From the NCBI GenBank assembly GCA_045541115.1, contig JAZQIM010000021.1, positions 62,001 through 126,000 on the forward strand: a stretch of DNA of 64,000 bases, in the 5' to 3' direction. This document shows positions 7,689 to 15,578 of this stretch, piece after piece; the stretch's first letter is position 1, and each line of letters begins with the position of its first letter. The notes below the pieces were generated by a model, which searched no databases, was not told the origin of the DNA, and saw only the letters and a program-made list of their open reading frames with translations. The translations under genes and the position numbers were made by a program. This stretch comes from Aphodoplasma sp045541115. GTDB taxonomy: Bacteria; Bacillota; Clostridia; UBA1381; UMGS1253.

Positions 7689-7768
7689 AAAACCAATGTC
7701 TGTTGGCGATGCGACTACACTTGTTTAAGTTGTAGCTACCGCCGTTTCAGCATTGGTTCTACTGTTTT
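7689..7768 (+). ncRNA. Candidate small structured RNA, unit 6
   Basis: Predicted start near 7689. AACCAATG (7691-7698) pairs with CATTGGTT (7751-7758), extended inward by CTG/CAG past a one-base bulge. Inside are GGCG/CGCC and a CTACACTT hairpin with a GTTT loop. The T-run after the stem (TTTT at 7765-7768) is weaker and more distant than in the other units, so the 3' end is less certain. The tRNA-Pro terminator at 7810-7841 may stop read-through. Confidence 0.6.
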
Positions 7769-7809
7769 CATAGACAAACACGCTTTCGTCAGGGATTTAT
7801 ATTTCAAAA

Positions 7810-7841
7810 AAGAAGCGTACTGAAAATTCAGTACGCTTCTT
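7810..7841. terminator. Bidirectional terminator between the RNA array and tRNA-Pro
   Basis: A perfect inverted repeat (7810-7824 with 7827-7841), flanked by A5 on the left and T5 on the right, so it works in both directions. It lies just past the tRNA 3' end. Confidence 0.93.
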
Positions 7842-7846
7842 CTTTT

Positions 7847-7922
7847 TGGTCTGAGTGGGGAGACTTGAACTCCCGGCCTCTTGAACCCCATTCAAGCACG
7901 CTACCAGCTGCGCCACACCCAG
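7847..7922 (-). tRNA. tRNA-Pro (anticodon GGG)
   Basis: The reverse strand folds as a cloverleaf of 76 nt: acceptor CTGGGTG with CACTCAG (one G-U pair), a D-arm containing AGCTGGTAG, anticodon stem CTTGA/TCAAG with loop ATGGGGT (GGG at positions 34-36), a T-arm containing GTTCAAGTC, discriminator A and an encoded CCA. It reads CCC and, by wobble, CCU proline codons. Confidence 0.96.
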
Positions 7923-7949
7923 ATATAATCAAAAAACAACGACTCAATA

Positions 7950-7978
7950 ATTATAATCGAAAAAGGTATATGTGTCAA
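7950..7978 (-). promoter_or_regulatory. Consensus sigma-A promoter of tRNA-Pro
   Basis: On the minus strand, TTGACA (7973-7978), 17 bases, TATAAT (7950-7955). The predicted start near 7943 is about 20 bases ahead of the mature 5' end. Confidence 0.9.
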
Positions 7979-8000
7979 TAGTTTTTTGATAAATTTGTGA

Positions 8001-8450
8001 CTATTTGCTGTTATGCTTGTCGATATAGTCCTGCATAATTTTTGCACTGCAATAGACAATCTCGGAGCATGGACGCTTCTTATAATATTGCGGCGTTCTT
8101 TCTTCGGGGATATGTGTATCGGGTTTTGTGTCTAACAGCTCGCGACATATAATAGAGCCATTTTCCTCTTTAAATTTATTTGCAAGACTTTGTATAAGAG
8201 CGTAATGGTCGGCCTTTTTTGAGGGCTCTTCATCTAATGTATAGCCATACAAAAGGCCTGCAACCATCGCCATTCCCGAAACGGCGCCGCATACTTCACG
8301 CATACGTCCGATGCCTCCGCCAAACGATGATGCGAGCATATATGCAGTTTTTTCGTCCATGCCCGTCTGGTCGCAAAAAGCGCATAATACAGCTTGCGCA
8401 CAGTTGTATCCGTTTTCAAAGAGTTTTTTTGCTTTTTCACTTGTAGTCAT
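8001..8450 (-). CDS. C_GCAxxG_C_C family protein
   Basis: A 149-residue cysteine-rich protein of the C_GCAxxG_C_C (TIGR01909) family. It shows GYNCAQAV, the name-giving CGAVSGMAM segment, and later cysteines in ICRELL and RPCSEIVYCSAKI. The family is common in anaerobes; the conserved cysteines suggest metal or redox chemistry, but its function is not established. Start: ATG at 8450 with GGAGATG before it. It follows the flavoprotein gene by 21 bases and is the last gene of the glycogen operon transcript. Confidence 0.88.
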   Translation of the reverse strand: MTTSEKAKKLFENGYNCAQAVLCAFCDQTGMDEKTAYMLASSFGGGIGRMREVCGAVSGMAMVAGLLYGYTLDEEPSKKADHYALIQSLANKFKEENGSIICRELLDTKPDTHIPEERTPQYYKKRPCSEIVYCSAKIMQDYIDKHNSK

Positions 8451-8471
8451 TTCATCATCTCCAGTATAAAA

Positions 8472-9719
8472 CTAAATTATATCTGCTACGCTCTTTCCGC
8501 ACAGAGCGCCACTTGCCCATGCCCATGTAAGGTTGTATCCGCCGCAATCGCCGTAAACGTCTAACACCTCGCCGCAGGCAAACAGACCGCTTGATTTTTT
8601 TGATTCAAGAGTATTTATATTGAAATCAAGAAGAGATGCACCGCCACCCATAACCTGCGCATCCTGTGCGCCCTTTGTGCCGACAACTTTTAAGTTAAAG
8701 TGTTTTAGCGAGTGAGCGATTTTTCTTAGCTGCTCATCTGTAAGTGAGCTTATGTTTTCCGAAAGTGAAGCGACATTTGCATACTTTATAGCTGCCATCG
8801 CTATGCGCTTATTTAAAAAGCCGCACAAAAGGTTTTCGAGCGTAAGATGTGAAAGGTTGTCCCTTCGAGTTTTAAGCTCACATAAAAGAGATTTTTCATC
8901 ATATTCACATGCAAGGTCAACACTTAAAATAAGATTGTGCTTTTTTGATTCGTTAAGAAGCGCTGATATGTAGCCCGAAAGCTGCATCACAGCTATTCCT
9001 GAAAGGCCGTAGTCGCAAAAAAGAATTTCGCCCATCTCTTTTCGAATGCACGTGCCGTCTGATAAAAGGCAGACACTTGCATGTGCACGCATACCTTTTG
9101 CCATTTTTGTAATTTCGCTTTCACACACTACTGCACATAGGGCAGGGTAGGTGCTGTGGATTTTATGTCCAAAGGATTTTAATAGCTTTAGTCCAATATC
9201 ACTTCCGCCGCTTGCGCTGCTGCCCGATGCAATAACGACAGCGTCAGCAGCTATTTCTGACACGCCGCAGCAGATAGTGTATAGTCCATCTTTCTTTGTA
9301 ATTTTCTTTATTTCATGCTCGCATAAAATTTCGATTCCGAGTCTTTGTATTTCGAAACGAAGTGCATCAAGTACCGACGATGCCTGCATGCTCCGAGGAT
9401 AAACACAGGTCGCATTCGTGACAGTAGTCGTAAGTGAGAGAGATTTAAAAAAGGCTGTAATAGAAGAAACATCAAAGCTTTTTAGCACAGAGCAAACGGC
9501 ATCTATATCATGTGAATGATAAGCGTTTATGTCCTCGTTTGTATTTGTGAGATTGCATTTGCCGTTGCCTGTTGACAGAAGTTTTTTGCCCGCACGCGTA
9601 TTTTTTTCGATAAGTATAACGCGCGCGTTTTTGCCTCTTTTTATCAGGCGACGCTTTGCATTTATAGCACACATCATTCCTGATGCGCCGCCGCCTATAA
9701 TGGCTATAGTTTTACTCAT
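8472..9719 (-). CDS. HI0933-family FAD-dependent oxidoreductase (BaiN-like)
   Basis: A 415-residue flavoprotein. The N-terminus has the FAD dinucleotide-binding motif IIGGGASGMMCA (residues ~7-18), followed by the HI0933 family stretch GKKLLSTGNGKCNLTN. The C-terminus has DVYGDCGGYNLTWAWASG. Relatives reduce diverse unsaturated substrates; the substrate here is unknown. An upstream in-frame TTG exists, but AAAGGAG fits the ATG at 9719. That ATG overlaps the stop of the upstream amylase gene (ATGA at 9716-9719), so the two are translationally coupled. Confidence 0.9.
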   Translation of the reverse strand: MSKTIAIIGGGASGMMCAINAKRRLIKRGKNARVILIEKNTRAGKKLLSTGNGKCNLTNTNEDINAYHSHDIDAVCSVLKSFDVSSITAFFKSLSLTTTVTNATCVYPRSMQASSVLDALRFEIQRLGIEILCEHEIKKITKKDGLYTICCGVSEIAADAVVIASGSSASGGSDIGLKLLKSFGHKIHSTYPALCAVVCESEITKMAKGMRAHASVCLLSDGTCIRKEMGEILFCDYGLSGIAVMQLSGYISALLNESKKHNLILSVDLACEYDEKSLLCELKTRRDNLSHLTLENLLCGFLNKRIAMAAIKYANVASLSENISSLTDEQLRKIAHSLKHFNLKVVGTKGAQDAQVMGGGASLLDFNINTLESKKSSGLFACGEVLDVYGDCGGYNLTWAWASGALCGKSVADII

Positions 9720-11632
9720 GCTTTTTCTCCTTTGCAAAAACGCTCTACATCATAAATCTTTATACTCATCGGCTCGACATTTAGGATAAATCGGCCGTTT
9801 TGCGATTCGTATTGTTCGTTATCGCGCGTAAGTCTATATGCAAAAAATCGTCCAAGCTCGAGCGGCGCATTCCACGAGCTATTCTCGTCTGTGTTTATTA
9901 TAATGAGCTTGAAATCGTCGTCTGCTATGCGCACAAACGCGCACACCTGTCCATCGCCATATACGCTTTCAAAATCTCCTGCGCTTAAGGCGTGACTGTC
10001 TTTTCGCATTTTAATAATAGATTTAAAGTGATCGCAAATAGGCGATGTAGTCTTATTAAAGTCGAAGCATGCGCGGCAAAATGGGTCGCGCGCACCCTGC
10101 ATACCAATTTCATCGCCGTAAAAAATGCTCGGCATTCCGGGCATGCACATAAGAAAAGAGAAAATCAAGCATGTACGCTTATATGCAAGTGCATATTGAT
10201 TTTTATCTAGTGTGTAGTTTGCCTGCTCTGTGCGACTGAGTGAGTCGGGCATGCCTGACATCTTTGTAAATATGCGCTCGGTATCGTGGCTGCTTAAAAA
10301 ATTCATAGTTGCCATGAATGCTTCGCGTGGATAGTTTTCACGAAGACTTTGTATTTTTGCATTAAATGTTTTTGCATCGATTTTGCAAAGAACATAATCA
10401 ATCATCGCATTTCGAAGCGGATAATTCATAACGCTGTCAAGTTGTTTTCCGCAAAGATAGCTTCGGAGTGTGCCATAGCTTATTTTGTTTGACGCATCTT
10501 CCCACACTTCGCCGATTATAGCGCAATCAGAATCTACACTTTTTGCTTCGTAGCGCAGCTGCTCGATAAAATCGCCCGGAAGCTCATCTGCAACATCGAG
10601 ACGCCATCCGCTTGCGCCAAGCCTGAGCCAACGCTTTATAATACTGTTTTTATCGGTTAGAATATATTTTCTGTACGACTGAGAATTTTCATTTACCGCA
10701 GGCAGCGTCTTTATGCCCCACCACGATTCATAATCATCAGGAAAGCTTTTAAAGCAGAACCAGTCGTAGTACGGCGACGAGCTGCCCTGATATGCGCCGA
10801 CACTTTGATAGGTATTATTTTTATTAAAATATTTGCTATCTGAGCCTGTATGGTTAAATACGCCGTCTAAAATGATTTTCATATTGCGCTTTTTTGCTTC
10901 TTTACACAAAGTAGCAAAGATTTTTTCGTCGCCAAACATTTTATCGATTTTTTCGTAGTCTGCCGTATCGTATTTGTGATTTGAATAAGCCTCGAATATA
11001 GGGTTTAAGTATAGAATCGTGACACCTAAATCGGCTAAATAGTCGAGCTTTTCGATAACGCCTGCAAGTGAGCCACCAAAAAAGTCGTTTGCAAGATATT
11101 CTCCGCCAAATTGCTCGGGCAAATAATACGGCATCTCGCCCCAGTTTCTGTATATTATGTCGCTTCGAAGTGAGGAGTTATCAAATTTATCTGATTTTGC
11201 AAATCTGTCGACGAAAATCTGATACATAACTCCGTTTTTTAACCATTCGGGAGTTTTGTAGTCTTTTGTATATACGGTAATCTGATAGGGTATGGGATTG
11301 TTTTCGTACTGTTCTCCTATGCCGCCAAGACACTGCGCGTTATTGCCGTAATAAACCGATGAGTTATCGAAATTAAGTTTAAAGCTGTAAAAAAGAACAC
11401 AAGGCTCGTTTGGCATAGTGATTTGCGCTTCATAAACATATGCACCAAGCATAGTGCTGTGATAATGCATAAGCTTTTCGTGTTTGCCGCGGCTATCTTC
11501 ATATTGTATAACGACGGATTCGGGCCAGGCAGAGTCGCCAAGCATCAGCCTTAAGGTAACGGTACAACCACAAACAGCCGCACCAAATGGGGTGCGGCAA
11601 AAGCTGTTATGGGAGTTGTGTTCGATTCTCAA
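9716..11632 (-). CDS. GH13 alpha-glucan hydrolase (neopullulanase/cyclomaltodextrinase-like)
   Basis: A 638-residue alpha-amylase family enzyme. An N-terminal beta domain of ~130 residues (CBM34-like position) precedes the barrel. The four GH13 regions are present: DGVFNHTG, GWRLDVADEL (Asp nucleophile), IIGEVWED (acid-base Glu) and FLSSHDTERI (Asp). There is no signal peptide, so it should act on cytoplasmic maltodextrin or glycogen branches. The start is TTG at 11632, 7 bases after GGAGGT; no suitable ATG is near. It lies 28 bases after glgP in the glycogen operon and overlaps the flavoprotein gene by 4 bases. Confidence 0.9.
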   Translation of the reverse strand: MRIEHNSHNSFCRTPFGAAVCGCTVTLRLMLGDSAWPESVVIQYEDSRGKHEKLMHYHSTMLGAYVYEAQITMPNEPCVLFYSFKLNFDNSSVYYGNNAQCLGGIGEQYENNPIPYQITVYTKDYKTPEWLKNGVMYQIFVDRFAKSDKFDNSSLRSDIIYRNWGEMPYYLPEQFGGEYLANDFFGGSLAGVIEKLDYLADLGVTILYLNPIFEAYSNHKYDTADYEKIDKMFGDEKIFATLCKEAKKRNMKIILDGVFNHTGSDSKYFNKNNTYQSVGAYQGSSSPYYDWFCFKSFPDDYESWWGIKTLPAVNENSQSYRKYILTDKNSIIKRWLRLGASGWRLDVADELPGDFIEQLRYEAKSVDSDCAIIGEVWEDASNKISYGTLRSYLCGKQLDSVMNYPLRNAMIDYVLCKIDAKTFNAKIQSLRENYPREAFMATMNFLSSHDTERIFTKMSGMPDSLSRTEQANYTLDKNQYALAYKRTCLIFSFLMCMPGMPSIFYGDEIGMQGARDPFCRACFDFNKTTSPICDHFKSIIKMRKDSHALSAGDFESVYGDGQVCAFVRIADDDFKLIIINTDENSSWNAPLELGRFFAYRLTRDNEQYESQNGRFILNVEPMSIKIYDVERFCKGEKA

Positions 11633-11660
11633 ATTATATACCTCCGGGGCTACTTTGTTA

Positions 11661-14102
11661 TCAAATGCTTTTTAAGTTCCAGATTTTTTCGTTGTATTCC
11701 TTTATTGTACGGTCGGAACTGAAAAATCCCGCATATGCAGTATTAAGAATAGCTTTTTTTGTCCATAAAGCCTTATTTTTGTATTCTCTGTCAAGTCGCG
11801 AATGGGCAGCAATATATGAAGCGAAATCGCGAAGCACCATATACGGATCTGCCATTCCGTAGTCGCCGAATAAAAGCGACTGATATATCTCGCGAAACAT
11901 CTGTGGATGCTCCGGCTCGAGTGTGCCGTCAATAAGAGTATCAAGAGCGCGCTTAAGCGGCATATTGCTTGCGTAAATTGACTGTGGCTCGCCTGTCTGA
12001 TGCTGGTAACGGGCAGCTACCTCATCTGCGCTAAGACCGAATATATACATATTATTTTTGCCGACTTGCTCGCTCATTTCAATATTTGCACCATCGAATG
12101 TACCGATTGTGAGCGCACCGTTTAGCATAAACTTCATGTTGCCGGTACCTGATGCTTCCTTGCCGGCAGTTGAAATCTGCTCCGACACATCTGCAGCAGC
12201 AGTTATCATCTCGGCGAGAGTTACGCTGTAATTTTCAATAAAGACAACCTTGATTTTATTGTTTACGCGCGGATCGTTGTTTACAAGGTTTGCAACGCTG
12301 TTAATAAGCTTTATTATAAGCTTTGCACGTTTATATCCCGGCGAAGCCTTTGCTGCAAAGATAAATGTGCGCGCATTTATATCATAGTTAGGATTGTCGA
12401 TAAGACAGTTATATAGGTATAGTATGTGAAGAACATTTAAAAGCTGACGCTTATACTCGTGAAGGCGTTTTGCCTGCACGTCAAAAATTGAATTCACATC
12501 TACATCTATGTTGTTATGCTCTTTTATATATTTTGCAAGTATTTTTTTGTTTTCAAGCTTGATTGCCGAGAACCTTTCACAAAAATCCTTGTTTTCTGCA
12601 AATTTTTCAAGCTCGGAAAGCTTTGATGCATCAGATAACCACTTTGTGCCGATGCTCTCGTTTATAAGAGCAGTGAGCGCAGGGTTAGAGTGCATTATCC
12701 AGCGTCTGAAGGTTATACCGTTTGTAATTGCATGGAAGCGCGATGTGTCAAGTCTGTAATAGTCGGCAAAAATATCGCCGGTTAATATGTCTGTATGCAA
12801 TTTTGAAACGCCGTTTACGGCGTGACAGGTGGCAAGACACAGATTTGCCATGCTGATTTGTGCATAAGAATTTATTACCGCCATGTAATCGATTTTTGCC
12901 GCATCGCCGGGATATGCCTGATTTAGCTCATAAAGTAGACGACTGTTAATTTCGCATACTATCATATATATACGCGGCAAAAGCTCTTCAAACACATTAA
13001 CAGGCCACTTCTCAAGAGCCTCGCTCATTACCGTATGATTTGTGTAAGCGCATACCTTCGTTGTGATTTCCCACGCTTTATCCCAGCCGAGACCTTCGTT
13101 ATCCATCAGCACACGCATAAGCTCGGGGATAGCAAGTGCAGGGTGTGTATCGTTTATGTGTATTGCAATTTTTTCGGCAAACAAATCCCAGTTAGTGCCG
13201 TATGCATGTTTAAAGTCGCGTATAATCCACTGAATTGTAGCAGATACGAGGAAATACTGCTGGCGCAGACGAAGCTTTTTGCCTTCATCGTGATTATCTT
13301 CTGGGTAGAGTACCTTTGAGATAACCTCTGCCATATCCTTTTCTTCAATAGCTCTTATATACTGACCTTCGTTAAAGAAAGTCATGTTAAGGTCGTTTGG
13401 TGCTTTTGCGCTCCACAAACGAAGCTTGTTTATCATTTTTGAGTCATATCCACAAACAGGCACGTCGTATGGGACCGCAAGTACGGTATGAGAATTTTCG
13501 TATCTAAACGAAAAACGTCCGTCATTCCAGTCGGTGTATACCTTACCACCAAAAAGAACTTCGACCTGTTCTTCCGGACGGGCAATTTCCCACACATAGC
13601 CGTTTTCAAGCCATGAATCAGGCTGCTCAAACTGGTATCCGTCAATAATTTTTTGACGAAACAGTCCGTATTCATAACGGATTGTTGAGCCGTATGCCGG
13701 CAAATCGAGCGTTGTGAGAGAATCTATAAAGCAAGCGGCAAGGCGACCGAGTCCGCCGTTGCCAAGACCTGCATCACACTCGTTTGAGCATATGCTTTCC
13801 ATGTCAATTCCTATGTGTTTAAAGACCTTTCTGTAATCTTCCGTGAGGGCGAGATTAAGCATATTTGTGCCTAAAAGACGGCCCATTAAAAATTCTGAGG
13901 AAAGATAGTAGAGCTTTTTTGCCTTTTGATGTTTTACACAATCGTGTGATGTTCTCCATTTGCGCATTATTTCGTCGCGGACAGTGGAGGCACACGCCTC
14001 GTAAATCATGCTTTCGGTAGCGTCTTCAAGCGTCTTACCGAAATGGCGCATAATCTTTCCTGTAATATCGTCGTATATCTTTTGCTGTTTTTTTGTAAGC
14101 AT
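11661..14102 (-). CDS. glgP: Glycogen/alpha-glucan phosphorylase
   Basis: An 813-residue GT35 phosphorylase that releases glucose 1-phosphate from alpha-1,4-glucan chains. The PLP lysine lies in EASGTGNMKFMLNGALTIG (around residue 655), and the substrate region GLGNGGLGRLAACFIDSL is near residue 110. Length is typical (~800-820). Start: ATG at 14102 behind AGGAGGA. It lies 14 bases downstream of glgA. Its product can feed glycolysis or be returned to ADP-glucose by GlgCD from the same operon. Confidence 0.96.
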   Translation of the reverse strand: MLTKKQQKIYDDITGKIMRHFGKTLEDATESMIYEACASTVRDEIMRKWRTSHDCVKHQKAKKLYYLSSEFLMGRLLGTNMLNLALTEDYRKVFKHIGIDMESICSNECDAGLGNGGLGRLAACFIDSLTTLDLPAYGSTIRYEYGLFRQKIIDGYQFEQPDSWLENGYVWEIARPEEQVEVLFGGKVYTDWNDGRFSFRYENSHTVLAVPYDVPVCGYDSKMINKLRLWSAKAPNDLNMTFFNEGQYIRAIEEKDMAEVISKVLYPEDNHDEGKKLRLRQQYFLVSATIQWIIRDFKHAYGTNWDLFAEKIAIHINDTHPALAIPELMRVLMDNEGLGWDKAWEITTKVCAYTNHTVMSEALEKWPVNVFEELLPRIYMIVCEINSRLLYELNQAYPGDAAKIDYMAVINSYAQISMANLCLATCHAVNGVSKLHTDILTGDIFADYYRLDTSRFHAITNGITFRRWIMHSNPALTALINESIGTKWLSDASKLSELEKFAENKDFCERFSAIKLENKKILAKYIKEHNNIDVDVNSIFDVQAKRLHEYKRQLLNVLHILYLYNCLIDNPNYDINARTFIFAAKASPGYKRAKLIIKLINSVANLVNNDPRVNNKIKVVFIENYSVTLAEMITAAADVSEQISTAGKEASGTGNMKFMLNGALTIGTFDGANIEMSEQVGKNNMYIFGLSADEVAARYQHQTGEPQSIYASNMPLKRALDTLIDGTLEPEHPQMFREIYQSLLFGDYGMADPYMVLRDFASYIAAHSRLDREYKNKALWTKKAILNTAYAGFFSSDRTIKEYNEKIWNLKSI

Positions 14103-14116
14103 ATATTTCCTCCTGC

Positions 14117-15556
14117 TTATGATGTAAGTGATTTGTATAATTCCAAATATTGTTTAGCTGAAGAATCCCAGCTAAAGTCTGCGCGCATCGCATTTCGCAC
14201 AATCTTTTGCCAAGCGCTCTTTTTCTTAAAAGTCTGATGCGCATAGTCAATTACTGTCAAAAGATCTGATGCGTTGTAGGGCGCAAAAGAAAAACCGGTT
14301 CCCTCGCCTGTATATTCGTTGTATGCAATTACCGTATCTTTAAGTCCGCCTGTTTCGCGCACTATCGGCAGTGTGCCATATTTTAGGCTGATAATCTGGC
14401 TAAGACCGCATGGCTCAAAAAGTGACGGCATTAAAAACGCGTCGCATGCGGCATAAATTTTATGAGCAAGCGCATTGCTAAAGCAAATATTTGCGCTGAA
14501 TTTGTCTGCGTGATTTTGCGCATACCATGAAAACATAGATTCATAGTTATAATCGCCTGTCCCGAGCACTACGAGCTGGATGTCGCGTTTTTCAAGCTCT
14601 GATATAATCTGTGCTATAAGGTCAAGGCCTTTCTGGTCTGTAAGGCGGCTTACGATGCCGAGCATAAATGCGTTTTCATTTTGCGCAAGTCCAAGCTCTT
14701 TTTGAAGAGCGGCCTTGTTTGCGCGCTTGCCGCTGACAAAGTCACGCCTGTTATATTTTTTGTAGATATATTCATCGCTCGATGGATTATACTGCTCATA
14801 CGAAAGTCCATTTACAATGCCATAAAGCTCGTGCGAGCGTGCGCTCAAAAGACCGTCTAAACCTTCGCCATACTCGCTTGTCTGAATTTCATGCGCATAT
14901 GTTTTACTTACTGTTGTAATTGCGTCGCAGTAGGCGAGTCCGCCTTTTAAGATATTTAGACTGCCGTTATGCTCGAACTTGTCGTTTGTAAAGTAAGACT
15001 CATCGAGTCCAAAGACATCCTGCAGTGCGTTTTTGTCCCATACACCCTGGAAGCGCAGATTGTGAATCGTCATAATCGTTTTGATTCCCTGGTAAAACGG
15101 ATTATCCTGAAACTGTGTATTTAGCAAGAACGGCATTGGAGCAGTTTGCCAATCGTTTGCATGGATTATATCCGGACGAAAATCTATATCAGGTAAGATG
15201 GAGAGAGCTGCCTTGGAGAAAAAAGCAAACTTTTCTACATCTTCGTGGATATAGCTGTAAAGCTTATCCGATTTAAAATAAAATTCGTTATCAATAAAAT
15301 AAATCTTTATTCCCTCATGCTCAAGCTCGAAAATGCCACAGTACTGCATGCGCCAGCTGAGCGGAATTTCGATTGCTTTTATAAATCGCATTTTGTCTGT
15401 ATATTCTTTTGCAATACAGCCGTATTTGGGCATAATAATGCGGATGTCAACCTCGTTTTTATCAAAGGCCGAGGGAAGAGTGCCGCATACATCTGCAAGC
15501 CCGCCTGATTTTGCAAAAGGAACTGCTTCTGATGTTGCAAGTAAAACCTTTATCAT
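14117..15556 (-). CDS. glgA: Glycogen synthase (ADP-glucose)
   Basis: A 479-residue GT5 glycosyltransferase that extends alpha-1,4-glucan from ADP-glucose. The N-terminal KSGGLADV (residues ~17-24) is the KxGGL nucleotide-sugar motif. The C-terminal half has the GT-B acceptor and donor region with MPSLFEPCGLSQ and YGTLPIVRETGGLKDTV. Length is normal. Start: ATG at 15556 with an AGGAG site. It sits 22 bases after glgD, within the operon order glgC-glgD-glgA-glgP. Confidence 0.96.
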   Translation of the reverse strand: MIKVLLATSEAVPFAKSGGLADVCGTLPSAFDKNEVDIRIIMPKYGCIAKEYTDKMRFIKAIEIPLSWRMQYCGIFELEHEGIKIYFIDNEFYFKSDKLYSYIHEDVEKFAFFSKAALSILPDIDFRPDIIHANDWQTAPMPFLLNTQFQDNPFYQGIKTIMTIHNLRFQGVWDKNALQDVFGLDESYFTNDKFEHNGSLNILKGGLAYCDAITTVSKTYAHEIQTSEYGEGLDGLLSARSHELYGIVNGLSYEQYNPSSDEYIYKKYNRRDFVSGKRANKAALQKELGLAQNENAFMLGIVSRLTDQKGLDLIAQIISELEKRDIQLVVLGTGDYNYESMFSWYAQNHADKFSANICFSNALAHKIYAACDAFLMPSLFEPCGLSQIISLKYGTLPIVRETGGLKDTVIAYNEYTGEGTGFSFAPYNASDLLTVIDYAHQTFKKKSAWQKIVRNAMRADFSWDSSAKQYLELYKSLTS

Positions 15557-15578
15557 ATCATAGTCTCCTGTCTTTTTG

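Larger units (their letters stand above)
6740..7770 (+). repeat. Array of six tandem promoter-hairpin units (candidate small-RNA genes)
   Basis: This 1 kb stretch has no credible protein gene. It carries six direct repeats of a promoter module, TTGACA-N17-TATA(G/T)T, all on the plus strand, starting at 6746, 6974, 7128, 7284, 7500 and 7654. GTGG precedes every -10 element, giving an extended TGG-TATA form. Each promoter is followed by a 60-85 base segment whose two ends pair. Spacing between promoters is 228, 154, 156, 216 and 154 bases. The flanks suggest that units 1-3 and 4-6 are copies of one three-unit cassette (offsets 538, 526, 526). Short open frames crossing the region arise from the repeats and have no ribosome-binding sites. 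Confidence 0.85.

Noticed and set aside
6740..7770. CRISPR array
   Set aside because: The repeats are imperfect, unevenly spaced (154-228 bases), contain promoter elements, and no cas genes are present.
6740..7770. 6S RNA or another known regulatory RNA
   Set aside because: 6S RNA is about 180-200 nt with a central open bubble. These are about 70-80 nt, in six copies, and end in terminators. One AYGGAY-like loop in unit 2 recalls the TwoAYGGAY motif, but the second required loop is missing.
6739..7823. Six open frames of 60-157 codons on both strands in the array region
   Set aside because: They overlap each other, repeat the same translated phrase (read through the reverse of the promoter repeats), lack ribosome-binding sites, and are better explained by the promoter and hairpin structure.
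7010..7922. Integrated mobile element at tRNA-Pro
   Set aside because: No integrase, no duplicated tRNA 3' end and no boundary repeats are visible. The 10-base match covers the T-arm only.
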